Of a stretch of DNA of 64,000 bases, positions 34,951-43,875 are shown one piece after another. This stretch comes from XN24 sp047921455 (GTDB taxonomy: Bacteria > Pseudomonadota > Gammaproteobacteria > Steroidobacterales > XN24). The DNA lies in contig JBLRWC010000012.1 of NCBI GenBank assembly GCA_047921455.1, forward strand, positions 1-64,000, read 5' to 3'. The position numbers and the translations under genes were made by a program. How positions within the stretch are numbered: the stretch's first letter is position 1; every line of letters starts with the position of its first letter. The notes beneath the pieces are model-generated. The model was not told the origin of the DNA. It saw only the letters and a program-made list of their open reading frames with translations, and searched no databases.

Positions 34951-35532
34951 TTAGCCGATCCGCATGACCGGCATGCCGAACAGCAGCAGGTGGCCGCCGC
35001 CGAAAGCCAGCCACCACCAAGCGGCACCGCCCACCACGACAGCGACCGCATCCCAGGCCAGCGACGGAGTCCGTCCGGACGGCGTCCACGGCCGCTGGAA
35101 CGATGCCCACGTCAGCACCAGCGACCAGGCCAGGAAGCCTCCAAACAGCAGCAGGTCCGCTAACCGGCCGTTGACCAGCAGGTGAAGCGCAGCCCATGCC
35201 GCCGTCGCGAGCAGCATGGGATGCCTGAGCAGTGCGCGGATCCTGCCGGGCAAATAAGCCGAAATGAAGACCACCAGCGCCGGCAGCATCAGCAGCGCCA
35301 CCACCATGCGCGCCCCGCCGGGCGCCGGGCCCCACAGCACCGGACTGGTCCAGCGAATTTCCGCATAGCCGTATATCAGCAACACGAAGCCGACCAGTGA
35401 CACCAGCGAGTAAACAGCCTTCCAGCCCCATGGGCCCAGGCTGGTCATCATCCGCGCGCGATACCCCGGGGCGACCACGCGCACCAGGTGCATGCCGAAA
35501 AACACCACCATCCCAGCAATCAGCATCGTCAT
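34951..35532 (-). CDS. nnrU: NnrU family membrane protein
   Basis: A 193-residue polytopic protein of the NnrU family, named for nitrite/NO reductase loci and related to isoprenylcysteine methyltransferases. The family N-terminus MVVFFGMHLVRVVAPGYR and the WGWKAVYSLVSLVGFVLLIYGY segment are clear, as is HPMLLATAAWAALHLLVNG. The start is ATG 35532 after GGGGAAA; an ATG two codons later is also possible. Function is not established, but it is linked to denitrification genes; here it lies far from nirS and the haem-copper operon. Confidence 0.9.
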   Translation of the reverse strand: MTMLIAGMVVFFGMHLVRVVAPGYRARMMTSLGPWGWKAVYSLVSLVGFVLLIYGYAEIRWTSPVLWGPAPGGARMVVALLMLPALVVFISAYLPGRIRALLRHPMLLATAAWAALHLLVNGRLADLLLFGGFLAWSLVLTWASFQRPWTPSGRTPSLAWDAVAVVVGGAAWWWLAFGGGHLLLFGMPVMRIG

Positions 35533-35580
35533 CGTTGTTTCCCCAGTGTCCACCGGGGCAATCTTAGCAGTCGGCAGTCC

Positions 35581-38274
35581 CTAGCGAACTTCGCGTACCG
35601 CGAATTCCGGATCCATGATCCGGCGCGGTTCGCCGACGCCGTAACCCTGCGCGTAGTCCACGCCCATGCCGCGCAGCATCGTGATCAATTCCTTGTTCTC
35701 GACAAACTCGGCAATGGTCTGCTTGCCGGTCAGGTGGCCGATCTCGTTGATCGAGCGCACCATCTCGCGGTCGATCGGGTCATGCAGGATTTCCTTGACG
35801 AAGCTGCCGTCGATCTTGAGGAAATCCACCGGGAAGTGCTTCAGGTAGCCGAATGAAGAAAGGCCAGTGCCAAAATCGTCCAAAGCAAACTTGCAGCCCA
35901 GTTCCTTGAGCGAGTTAATGAAGCGATTCGCCTGCGAATAGCTGGCGATCGCCGCAGTCTCGGTAATCTCGAAACAGATCTTGGCCGCGTCCAGCCCGCT
36001 GCGCTCGAACTGCTGTATGACAAAGGGGAGGAACTTGTCGTCGCACAGGCTCTGGCCGGACAGGTTGATCGAGCACATCGCCAGCCGCTCGCGCTCGTCG
36101 GCTTCCGAGACCAGCCAGCGAAAGGCATTGCTGATCACCCAGCGGTCGATACTCGGCGTCAGGCCATAGCGTTCGGCCGCATTGATAAAAATGTCCGGTG
36201 CGATGATCTGGCCCTGCTCGTCACGCATGCGCAGCAGGAGTTCATAATGCGCCCCGCCGGACTGGCCCTGCAGCGGCATGATCGGCTGGCGGAACAACTC
36301 GAAGCGCGACTCTTCCAGGGCGTTGTTGATGCGCGCCGCCCACTGCATTTCGCGCCGCCGGCGCATCAGGTCGATATCGTTTTCCTGCCAGGTCTGGACG
36401 CGATTTCGACCGGACTCCTTGGCGGCCGCGCAGGCGCTGTCGGCCGCAGTCAGCAAGTCCGCCACACTCGCCGTCTCCGGCGCGATGGGCACGACGCCGA
36501 TGCTGGCCCCCAGGCGGAAGCTGCGGTCTTCCCAGACGAAGCGGAAATCCTGCACGGCGGAGAGCAAGGCCTCCGCGGTTTCAATCGCTTCGTCGAGCGT
36601 GCAGTTTTCCAGCAGCACGCCGAATTCGTCGCCCCCCAGCCGGGCCAGCGTGTCGCGCCAGCGAATCTTGGATTTCAGCAATGCACCCAGCTGGCCGAGC
36701 AAGGCGTCGCCCGCCATGTGGCCGCAAGCATCATTGATGATCTTGAACTGGTCGAGATCCATGTAGCAAAGCGCGTATTGCGCCTCGCGCGCGCGGCCCA
36801 TCTTGAGTGCCCGCTCGAGCCGGGCCTCGAACTCGCGCCGATTCACCAGCCCCGTCAGCATGTCATGGCTGGCATGATACGAGAGTCGCCGATTCAGCTC
36901 ACGCGCCTCGCTGACGTCGTGGAACACCAGCACGCCGCCGATCACCTGGCCGATGTCGTTGCGAATTGGCGCCGCGCAGCTGTCCACGTAGAGCTCATTA
37001 CCGTCGCGGCGAATGAGGAGCGTGGGGCGCATCGACTTGTAGAGTCGGTCGCGCCGAATGGCAACCGAGAGTGGATTCTCCATCGGCTCGCAGGTTTCCT
37101 CGTGGAAACTGCGGAAAATCTCGTCTACCGAACGTCCCGCGGCGTCATCCAGCGACCATCCGGTCAGCTCCTGGGCCACTGGGTTCAGGTACTCGATGCG
37201 GCAGTCCGAGTCGGTCGTGACGACGCCGTCGCCGATCGACTGCAAAGTAATCTGCGCGTTCTGCTTTTCGCGAAACAACGCTTCTTCGTAAAGTTTCTGG
37301 TCCGTGATGTCCAGCTCGACGCCGACGAGTCGCAACATCCGGCCCTCGTCGTCGATCATCGCCTTGGCGCGGCTCATTACCCAGCGCCAGTCGCCTGACA
37401 TGTGCCGCATCCGGTGCACGCTCTCGAACAGCTCGCTCTTGCCTTCGAGATGGTCACGGATCTTGCCCTGTACCCGGACCATGTCCTCGGGATGCACCAG
37501 CTGGCGCCAATCCGGCATGTCTTCGTCAGGCTCGTCCTCGCCGTAGCCCATCATGATCTTCCAGCGAGGCGAAAAACGGATCGTGCTGGTTTCGACGTCG
37601 AAATCCCACACGCCGTCGTTCGAGGCATAGCGGGTCAGCTCGTCACGTTCGTAGATATCGTCGAGTTCGCGCCCGAGCTTCAGCCGTGTCAGTGCCGCCG
37701 ACAGGCTCGCACCAATCAACTTGAGCAGCAGGTAAACGTCGACGTGCCAGCTTTCCACGGGACGCGCCGACAAGACGCCCAGTACGCCTCCGAGCCGGCC
37801 GTGAATATCGAGACCCGCAAACAGCGCGGCGCCCGCGCCCATTGCGTGCATCAGCCTGGTTTCGCCAAGTAGCCCGGGCGAGAGTCGGCCGGCGTCGCGG
37901 ATCTCGACGAGCCGCATGTGACCGAGCTTGCCGTTCAGCCATTCCAAGTCAGCCAGCTGTGCGCCGGACAGGCGCTCCGGTCGGCAGCCGGCCAGCACGG
38001 TGGATGCATGACTGACCTTGTCGAAGGCCGTGCCGTCCTCGGTCAGCAGGGCGAAACAGATCGAGTCAGCACCAGTGGCCTCGCGAATGACCTCGAGCGA
38101 CTCACTCAACGTCTGTTCGGCGTTTTCGGGGTCGAGATTGAGTAAATCCACGGCCACCTTCGTGATGGCGGGATTCAGGCCGACGCGAGACGGTGCGGGC
38201 CGGGACCTCCGTAGGGCACTACCCAGATCAGCACTGATCCGGGCGGCGGCTTCCGGCGAGTTATCTTCACTCAT
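35581..38274 (-). CDS. GAF-PAS-PAS-GGDEF-EAL cyclic-di-GMP signalling protein
   Basis: An 897-residue soluble-looking regulator with no transmembrane helix. The domains are a GAF-like sensor (about residues 35-200), a PAS of the PAS_3 type (215-330, with HPEDMVRVQGKI), a second PAS (340-455), GGDEF (465-625) and EAL (640-885). The GGDEF motif is intact at 547-551 (RLGGDEFGVLL), and the EAL domain keeps YELLLRM with its Glu, FEITETA, LDDFGTG and LKIDGSF. Both activities are therefore possible; the sensor domains may favour one. It may control exopolysaccharide genes such as those at 56 kb, but no link is visible in the sequence. Confidence 0.95.
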   Translation of the reverse strand: MSEDNSPEAAARISADLGSALRRSRPAPSRVGLNPAITKVAVDLLNLDPENAEQTLSESLEVIREATGADSICFALLTEDGTAFDKVSHASTVLAGCRPERLSGAQLADLEWLNGKLGHMRLVEIRDAGRLSPGLLGETRLMHAMGAGAALFAGLDIHGRLGGVLGVLSARPVESWHVDVYLLLKLIGASLSAALTRLKLGRELDDIYERDELTRYASNDGVWDFDVETSTIRFSPRWKIMMGYGEDEPDEDMPDWRQLVHPEDMVRVQGKIRDHLEGKSELFESVHRMRHMSGDWRWVMSRAKAMIDDEGRMLRLVGVELDITDQKLYEEALFREKQNAQITLQSIGDGVVTTDSDCRIEYLNPVAQELTGWSLDDAAGRSVDEIFRSFHEETCEPMENPLSVAIRRDRLYKSMRPTLLIRRDGNELYVDSCAAPIRNDIGQVIGGVLVFHDVSEARELNRRLSYHASHDMLTGLVNRREFEARLERALKMGRAREAQYALCYMDLDQFKIINDACGHMAGDALLGQLGALLKSKIRWRDTLARLGGDEFGVLLENCTLDEAIETAEALLSAVQDFRFVWEDRSFRLGASIGVVPIAPETASVADLLTAADSACAAAKESGRNRVQTWQENDIDLMRRRREMQWAARINNALEESRFELFRQPIMPLQGQSGGAHYELLLRMRDEQGQIIAPDIFINAAERYGLTPSIDRWVISNAFRWLVSEADERERLAMCSINLSGQSLCDDKFLPFVIQQFERSGLDAAKICFEITETAAIASYSQANRFINSLKELGCKFALDDFGTGLSSFGYLKHFPVDFLKIDGSFVKEILHDPIDREMVRSINEIGHLTGKQTIAEFVENKELITMLRGMGVDYAQGYGVGEPRRIMDPEFAVREVR

Positions 38275-38535
38275 GCAGGATCCAAGTTCAGTGCTTTAAT
38301 TAGTATCCGTAAGTCCTTGTTCCTACCCAAGTCTTTCCGCTTGGGCATTCTGGACTTGCGGTGTCGATATTACAAGGTTGCGCGCCTTTGCTGCAGGAAC
38401 CGCGTCACACTTGCGCAATTGCCCGAACCGGCCTCCACGCCGCCCGGCGGTGGAAATGTATCAGGCGTCGAACTAGGCTCAGGTCAAGAGGCAGTCCCCA
38501 CCCGGCCTCACCCGAAACCAACAGGCGGAAACACT

Positions 38536-38973
38536 ATGAACGATGTCTGGGTAGTTGTAGCGTCCAGCAGCCGTTGCCGAATCTTCACCCAACACAAGCA
38601 TAGTGGCCCACTAGAACAAATCGCCGAACTCAACCATCCCGAAAGTCGCCTGCGTGCCCGCGAACTGACCTCGGACCGTTCCGGGCGGAGCTTCGATCGC
38701 GTCGGTTACGGCCAGCACGCGATGGGCCAGGCTGTGGACCCCGTCGAGCAGGAGAATATCCGGTTCGCAAAGACGGTGGCCGCAAAGATCGACACGGCGC
38801 GCAAGAAAGACCGTTTCGATCGGCTCGTGCTGGTGGCTGATCCGCGCTTCCTGGGCCACCTGCGCCAGGGCCTGTCACCGGCGACACGCCAAAAGCTGAC
38901 CAGGGAGTTGCAGAAAAACCTCGCCGACGCCGACCCCGGTGCGATTCGCAAGGCCTTGCCCTACAGGATCTAG
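38536..38973 (+). CDS. Host attachment protein-family (pfam10116) protein
   Basis: A 145-residue protein of the family named for a gene required for attachment to host cells in Agrobacterium; the fold resembles ribosome-rescue eRF1-like domains, and biochemical function is unknown. Features are VWVVVASSSRCRIF at the N-terminus, GRSFDRVGYGQHAM in the middle, and DRLVLVADPRFLGHLRQ with the conserved Pro and Gly. I chose ATG 38536 with GGCGGAAA upstream; the longer open frame is not conserved. The 261 bases between it and the divergent GGDEF-EAL gene contain no other gene. Confidence 0.85.
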   Translation: MNDVWVVVASSSRCRIFTQHKHSGPLEQIAELNHPESRLRARELTSDRSGRSFDRVGYGQHAMGQAVDPVEQENIRFAKTVAAKIDTARKKDRFDRLVLVADPRFLGHLRQGLSPATRQKLTRELQKNLADADPGAIRKALPYRI

Positions 38974-38988
38974 GAAGCTTGCCGGGCG

Positions 38989-39204
38989 CTAGTGGACCTC
39001 GCAGTCCGGCGGTGCGCTTTGTTCCTCGCCGCCGAGCGCCAGGTTGACGGCCTCGGCAATGCAATGCGGGCAAATAGTCAGGTAAACACCCTGGTCATCG
39101 ACGGCTACCTCGAAGGTCACCGAGTGCTCGCCGACGAAAATGTCGAGCTGACCCTCTTCCTGCAATTCCCCGATCGCCTGGGCGACCTCTTTCCAGCGCG
39201 TCAT
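38989..39204 (-). CDS. Small hypothetical protein with CPHC motif
   Basis: A 71-residue ORF starting at ATG 39204 behind GGGAGAAG. It has an amphipathic N-terminal helix (RWKEVAQAIGELQEEG), a beta-like region (FEVAVDDQGVYLTI) and CPHC followed by an Ala-rich helix (IAEAVNLALGGEE). The CxxC suggests metal or redox binding. I recognise no family. It converges on the attachment-family gene. Confidence 0.65.
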   Translation of the reverse strand: MTRWKEVAQAIGELQEEGQLDIFVGEHSVTFEVAVDDQGVYLTICPHCIAEAVNLALGGEEQSAPPDCEVH

Positions 39205-39277
39205 AGCCTTCTCCCGGTGACCTTCACACCATGCTGGAGACATTGTAAGGCGCACACGGGCTTGCGGGGGGTTCACC

Positions 39278-39325
39278 GGTAAATAAATGCAGCGGGCGCC
39301 GCTCCCCGACGGGGAACGGCGCCCG
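39278..39325 (-). terminator. Intrinsic terminator after the FKBP isomerase gene
   Basis: Nested perfect stems (10 bp GCGGGCGCCG with CGGCGCCCGC, and inner TCCCC with GGGGA) are followed on the minus strand by TGCATTTATTTA. It is 18 bases beyond the isomerase stop. It could act on the plus strand too, but no T run follows there. Confidence 0.8.
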
Positions 39326-39342
39326 CCGCCAGCCCGGCGTCA

Positions 39343-39846
39343 CTACTCTACGTTGATGACCCGGATGCTGAAGTGCAAGTCCTCGCCGGCCAGCGGATGG
39401 TTGAGGTCAACGACGGCGCTGTCCTCATTGATCTCCTTGACCGTGGCATGCAGTGGTTCGCCCTGCGGGCCCTGGCCCACCAGCCGGGCACCGACTTCGC
39501 GCGCCTCTTCCGGGATGATGTCGAGGGGCACCGTCTGGAAACCCTCCTCATGCACCGGCCCGTAGCCCTCTTCCGGCGTCAAGGTCACTTCGCGGGTTTC
39601 CTCGGGCTTCATGCCGAGCAGCTTTCCTTCCAGCGCAGGCAGAATCTGCTGCTCACCCTGGACATAGACCAACGGCTCGCCGCCGACGTTCGTATCCGCC
39701 GTGGAACCGTCGGCGAGCTTCAGGGTGTACTCAATACTGACAGTGCTGCCTTCCTCGATCACTTTGGCGTCCTCCTGCGCCTGCAGGGGCGCTCCCAAAA
39801 AAACAAAACTCACTGCCGCGAGCGCGGCGATTGGCGCGTTGCGCAA
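39343..39846 (-). CDS. Exported FKBP-type peptidyl-prolyl isomerase, SlyD-like
   Basis: A 167-residue isomerase with a Sec signal peptide (RNAPIAALAAVSFVFLGAP, cleavage near LQAQ) and a SlyD-like FKBP domain: KVIEEGSTVSIEYTLKLADG at the start, LPALEGKLLGMKPEE, and TPEEGYGPVHEE. It lacks the His-rich tail of SlyD. I chose the TTG at 39846 because GGAGGA lies six bases upstream; the preceding frame to 39882 has no start signal. It probably assists folding of periplasmic proteins. Confidence 0.85.
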   Translation of the reverse strand: MRNAPIAALAAVSFVFLGAPLQAQEDAKVIEEGSTVSIEYTLKLADGSTADTNVGGEPLVYVQGEQQILPALEGKLLGMKPEETREVTLTPEEGYGPVHEEGFQTVPLDIIPEEAREVGARLVGQGPQGEPLHATVKEINEDSAVVDLNHPLAGEDLHFSIRVINVE

Positions 39847-39913
39847 GGCCTTTCCTCCAAAAAAACATGTGTTGCGTTGCAACTACCCTAACACACACGG
39901 CCCGGAGACTGCT

Positions 39914-41203
39914 TCAGGAACGCACCTGGCCGGTACCGGAAACGCAATACTTGAAGCTGGTCAATTGCTCGGCACCAACTGGTCCGCGGGCATGTATCCG
40001 CCCAGTAGAAATACCGATCTCCGCGCCCATGCCGAACTCCCCGCCGTCGGCAAACTGGGTCGAGGCGTTGTGCAGAACGATGGCGCTGTCGACTTCGGCG
40101 AGGAAACGCCCGGCCACCCTTTTGTCCGCGGTGATGACGGACTCCGTATGCCCTGAGCCGTATCCGGCGATGTGCCGTATCGCCCCGTCAACCCCGTCAA
40201 CGACCCGCACCGAGATCACGGCATCCAGGTATTCGGTGCGCCAGTCAGACTCGGTCGCTGGCGTCACGCGCGCATGCGCAGCGCGTGCTTCAGCATCGCC
40301 GCGCACCTCGCAGCCGGCCGCCAGCAAGGCCTCTACGAGAGGCGGCAGGTGTGTCGACACGCAAGCCCGGTCCACCAGCAGCGTCTCCGCGGCGCCACAA
40401 ATGCCGGTGCGGCGCATCTTGGAGTTCACGACGACCCGGATAGCCATATCCAGCTCGGCCGCGCCGTCCACATACACATGACAGAGTCCTTCCAGGTGGC
40501 CGATCACCGGTACACGCGCGTCCCGCTGCACGCGTTCGATCAGGCTGCGGCCACCACGTGGCACGACTACATCGACGCAACCGCCGAGCCCGCCGAGCAA
40601 CTCGCCCACTGCGGCCCGGTCCCGGGTAGGCACCATTTGTACGGCTTCGCGCGGCAAGTCCGCCGCTGCCAGCGCGTCCGCAAGACAGGCATGAATCGCG
40701 CGGCTCGAGGCAAAGCTCTCGGAGCCGCCGCGCAGGATGACTGCGTTACCCGACTTCAGGCACAGCGCGCCGGCATCCGCGGTGACGTTCGGCCGACTCT
40801 CGTAAATGATGCCGATGACGCCGAGCGGCACGCTGATGCGGCGGATGACCAGGCCGTTTGGCCGCGTCCACTCCGCGAGCACGCGCCCCACCGGATCCGG
40901 CAGCGCCCTGACTTCCTCCACGCCCCGGGCCATGGCCTCGATGCGCGCCTCGTCCAGGCGCAACCGGTCCAGCAATGCCGCCGAGACGCCGCGTTGCGTC
41001 GCGCTCGCCACATCCTCCGCGTTGGCCGCCAGGATCCGCGGCGCATGTTCACGCAATGTTGCCGCGGCCCCGGTGAGTGCCGCATCCCGTGTCGCCCCGG
41101 AAGCCTGCGCCAAGACCGCACCGGCTGCGCGCGCCTGCCGTCCAAGCGCCGCCATCAGGCGCCGGACGTCCGGATCACCGTTACCCGCCATCAAGTCAAT
41201 CAT
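39914..41203 (-). CDS. proA: Gamma-glutamyl phosphate reductase
   Basis: Second enzyme of proline synthesis, converting glutamyl 5-phosphate to the semialdehyde with NADPH. It has 429 residues from ATG 41203, which overlaps proB by eight bases; an ATG four codons later is possible. Motifs include IGIIYESRPNVTADAGALCLKSGNAVILRGGSE (two parts), the catalytic Cys in RRTGICGAAETLLVD, and the C-terminal FGMGAEIGISTGR. It is paired with proB in the normal order. Confidence 0.95.
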   Translation of the reverse strand: MIDLMAGNGDPDVRRLMAALGRQARAAGAVLAQASGATRDAALTGAAATLREHAPRILAANAEDVASATQRGVSAALLDRLRLDEARIEAMARGVEEVRALPDPVGRVLAEWTRPNGLVIRRISVPLGVIGIIYESRPNVTADAGALCLKSGNAVILRGGSESFASSRAIHACLADALAAADLPREAVQMVPTRDRAAVGELLGGLGGCVDVVVPRGGRSLIERVQRDARVPVIGHLEGLCHVYVDGAAELDMAIRVVVNSKMRRTGICGAAETLLVDRACVSTHLPPLVEALLAAGCEVRGDAEARAAHARVTPATESDWRTEYLDAVISVRVVDGVDGAIRHIAGYGSGHTESVITADKRVAGRFLAEVDSAIVLHNASTQFADGGEFGMGAEIGISTGRIHARGPVGAEQLTSFKYCVSGTGQVRS

Positions 41204-42347
41204 TTCGCGCCACCATCGCCAGGTCGTTTCGGTGCACCAGTTCTTCTCGTCCACGATAGCCGAGCACCGCCTCTGTCTCGGCGCTGCGCAAACCGATGAT
41301 TCGCACCGCGTCGTGCGCCGCGTAAGCGGACAATCCGTGCGCCAGCACAAGCCCGCGCTGATCGCGAATCAGGACGGCGTCGCCGCGGTCGAAGTCGCCG
41401 CTGACCCGCACCACCCCGGCGGGCAACAGGCTCTTGCCGCCAGCGAGCGCCGCCGCCGCGCCGTCATCCACGATGATCTCGCCGCGCGGTTGCAGCGAAC
41501 CGGCAATCCATTGCTTGCGTACCCGGCCCGGACTCAGCGTGGCGATGAACCAGGTGCACGGCGCACCCGCTTCGATCGCACGCACCGGGTGCCGGACGCG
41601 TCCCGAGGCGATCACCATGTGGCACCCGGCCGCCAGCGCAATCCGTCCCGCCGCGACCTTGGTGATCATGCCCCCCGCACCCACGTCGGTCGCGGCCTCG
41701 CCCGCCATGGCCTCGATCTCCGGGGTCACGGCATGCACCTCCCTGACCAGTTTCGCCGCCGGGTCACGCGCCGGGTCGGCAGTGTGCAATCCGTCGGTGT
41801 CCGACAACAACAACAGGCAATCGGCGCCGATCATCTGCGCGACCCGCGCAGCCAGTCGATCATTGTCGCCATAGCGGATTTCTTCCGTGGCCACCGTGTC
41901 ATTTTCGTTGATGACCGGCACTGCGCCGAGCGCCAGCAACGTTTCAAGCGTGCCGCGGGCATTCAAATAACGGCGTCGCTGCTCCGTATCACCCAGCGTC
42001 AGCAGCACCTGGGCGACCGGGATCTCGTGGCGTCCCAACGCGTTCTGCCATGCATGCGCCAGGCGGACCTGGCCTGCGGCGGCGGCCGCCTGGCTTTCCT
42101 CGAGCCGCAGCGCACCGGCGCGTAAGCCGAGATACCGGCGGCCCAGCGCGATGGCGCCGGATGAAACGACCAGCACCTCGCGACCGGCTTTGCGCAAGCG
42201 GGCGATGTCGGCCACCAGGTCCTCGAACCACGGCGCATCCAGCAGCCCGCTATCGCGATCGACGAGCAAGGCGGAGCCGATCTTGATGACGATCCGCTGC
42301 GCCGAAGCAATGTGCTCCGCGGCTGACTGGCTGCTACTCGGTTTCAT
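41196..42347 (-). CDS. proB: Glutamate 5-kinase
   Basis: First enzyme of proline synthesis. About 383 residues from ATG 42347 (an upstream start at 42362 is also open). The amino-acid-kinase domain has IVIKIGSALLVD at the N-terminus, VVSSGAIALGRRYLG, INENDTVATEEIRYGDNDRLAA and LLLSDTDGL; the C-terminal PUA domain (from GAAAALAGGKSLLPAGVVRVSG) is present, as in feedback-inhibited enzymes. Translation is probably coupled to proA by the overlap. Confidence 0.95.
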   Translation of the reverse strand: MKPSSSQSAAEHIASAQRIVIKIGSALLVDRDSGLLDAPWFEDLVADIARLRKAGREVLVVSSGAIALGRRYLGLRAGALRLEESQAAAAAGQVRLAHAWQNALGRHEIPVAQVLLTLGDTEQRRRYLNARGTLETLLALGAVPVINENDTVATEEIRYGDNDRLAARVAQMIGADCLLLLSDTDGLHTADPARDPAAKLVREVHAVTPEIEAMAGEAATDVGAGGMITKVAAGRIALAAGCHMVIASGRVRHPVRAIEAGAPCTWFIATLSPGRVRKQWIAGSLQPRGEIIVDDGAAAALAGGKSLLPAGVVRVSGDFDRGDAVLIRDQRGLVLAHGLSAYAAHDAVRIIGLRSAETEAVLGYRGREELVHRNDLAMVARND

Positions 42348-42399
42348 GGCTGTCCAGAGCATGAACGCTGCGGCGCATCATGTGAAGCCCCGTGATACC

Positions 42400-43590
42400 T
42401 CAGCCCGCTGCCGCCACCCGGGGCCGCTCGGCCGCGCGCGCCGCCCGTTCCAGCGCAGCCTCGAGATCAGCGACCAGGTCGACTGCGTCCTCGATGCCGA
42501 CCGACAGGCGTAGCAGGTTGTCGCCAATCCCCGCGATGCGCCGCGCCTCGGGGTCCATGGCCGCATGCGTCATCGACGCCGGATGTGCGACCAGGCTTTC
42601 GACGCCGCCGAGCGATTCGGCCAGGAAGAAATGTTCCAGCCCGGCCAGGAAGGCCGCCACAGCCGGTTCGCCGCCGATCAGTTCGAAGCTGATCATGCCG
42701 CCGAAACCCGTTTGCTGTCGGCACGCGATCTCGTGGCCGGGATGACTTTCAAGGCCGGGATAACAGACTCGCTCCACCGCCTGGTGAGCGCACAGCGCTG
42801 CTACCACCTCGGCGGCATTTTCCGCATGCACGCGCAGCCGCGCCGGCAAGGTGCGAATGCCGCGCAACGTCAGGAAACTGTCGAACGGCGCGCCGGTCAG
42901 GCCAAGGCAATTCGCCCACCAGTCGAGTTGCTCATGCAAGGCGGTCGTCTTCGCCACCACTGCCCCGCCGACCACGTCGCTGTGGCCGTTGAGGTACTTG
43001 GTGGTCGAATGCAGCACGATGTCGGCGCCGTGTGCAAAGGGCGTCTGCCAGCCCGGTGACAGGAAGGTATTGTCAGCCACCAGCAAGGTGTCCGCCCCGC
43101 GACACAACGCGGCAACCGCTGCCAGGTCCGTGATGCGCAACAGGGGATTGCTTGGCGTTTCGACCAGCACCATGCGCGGCCGTGCCGCAAATGCTGCCGC
43201 CAGCGCCTGCGGATCGGTCTGGTCGACGAATTCGAGCCGGAACTGGCCGCGCGCAGCCAGCGAGGACAGCAGCCGGTGCGTTCCGCCGTAGCAATCGTGC
43301 GGCGCGAGCAGCAGATCCTCCGGCCCGAGCAACTGGCAGACCAGCGTGACCGCGGCCATGCCGGAACAGGTCACGACCGAGCCCGCGCCGCCCTCCAGCG
43401 CTGCCAGCGCTTCACCAAGCGCATCGCGGGTCGGGTTGCCGGAGCGGGTGTAATCATAACGGCGCTTGCGCCCGTAACCCTCGAAAGTGAAATTCGAACT
43501 GAGGTGGATTGGCGCGACAACGGCGCCGTGCTCGGCGTCGCGGCCGAGACCGGTGCGTACGGCACGCGTGGCCGGGGCGGGTATTTTCAT
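42400..43590 (-). CDS. metB: Cystathionine gamma-synthase / trans-sulfuration enzyme
   Basis: PLP enzyme of methionine synthesis, 396 residues. PLP is bound at Lys in HSTTKYLNGHSDVVGG; the family pattern RYDYTRSGNPTRDALGEALAALEGG is clear and LVETPSNPLLRI and SLGGVESLVAHPASMTHA follow. It could act as a synthase, a lyase or an O-acylhomoserine sulfhydrylase; the SAM riboswitch upstream argues for methionine synthesis. A GGAGGA ribosome site precedes the ATG. Separated from proB by a short gap, so possibly co-transcribed with proB-proA. Confidence 0.92.
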   Translation of the reverse strand: MKIPAPATRAVRTGLGRDAEHGAVVAPIHLSSNFTFEGYGRKRRYDYTRSGNPTRDALGEALAALEGGAGSVVTCSGMAAVTLVCQLLGPEDLLLAPHDCYGGTHRLLSSLAARGQFRLEFVDQTDPQALAAAFAARPRMVLVETPSNPLLRITDLAAVAALCRGADTLLVADNTFLSPGWQTPFAHGADIVLHSTTKYLNGHSDVVGGAVVAKTTALHEQLDWWANCLGLTGAPFDSFLTLRGIRTLPARLRVHAENAAEVVAALCAHQAVERVCYPGLESHPGHEIACRQQTGFGGMISFELIGGEPAVAAFLAGLEHFFLAESLGGVESLVAHPASMTHAAMDPEARRIAGIGDNLLRLSVGIEDAVDLVADLEAALERAARAAERPRVAAAG

Positions 43591-43711
43591 CTGCTCTCCT
43601 CCGTCATGTTCCCCTGGGGGAACGGTTTCCGTGCATCGGAAACCCTGCGGAGGGAACCGGGCGAAGTTACCGGGCCTGCATGACCACCATCCCTGGCAGT
43701 GCTGCCCGGCA

Positions 43712-43841
43712 ACTCATCTCCCGGCGAACGCCCGGCGATTGCCGCAACGTCCTCCGCAGGAATTGGCACCGTTGCGAAACGCATCGCTTCGCAGGTTGCC
43801 CCGGCATCAAAGGGCCTGTCCCTCCGCCGGTCTCGATGAGT
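43712..43841 (-). promoter_or_regulatory. SAM-I (S-box) riboswitch upstream of metB
   Basis: Read on the minus strand, the P1 stem ACTCATC pairs with GATGAGT at the far end. Between them lie the conserved S-box core segments: GGCGGAGGGACAGGCCCTTTG, the GATGCCGGGGCAACC segment, an extended hairpin, then GGTGCCAATTCCTGC. Downstream, hairpins formed by GGTTTCC/GGAAACC and GTTCCCC/GGGGAAC approach the metB ribosome site, so repression may act on translation; no U-run terminator was found. SAM binding should lower metB expression when methionine is plentiful. Confidence 0.9.
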
Positions 43842-43875
43842 GCTTGCTATCTTCTCTTCTATATCATCGTACGAC

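Noticed and set aside
32810..35431. An 873-residue minus-strand open frame antisense to fadE and overlapping nnrU
   Set aside because: Composition is typical of a high-GC antisense shadow; the plus-strand fadE is full-length and conserved.
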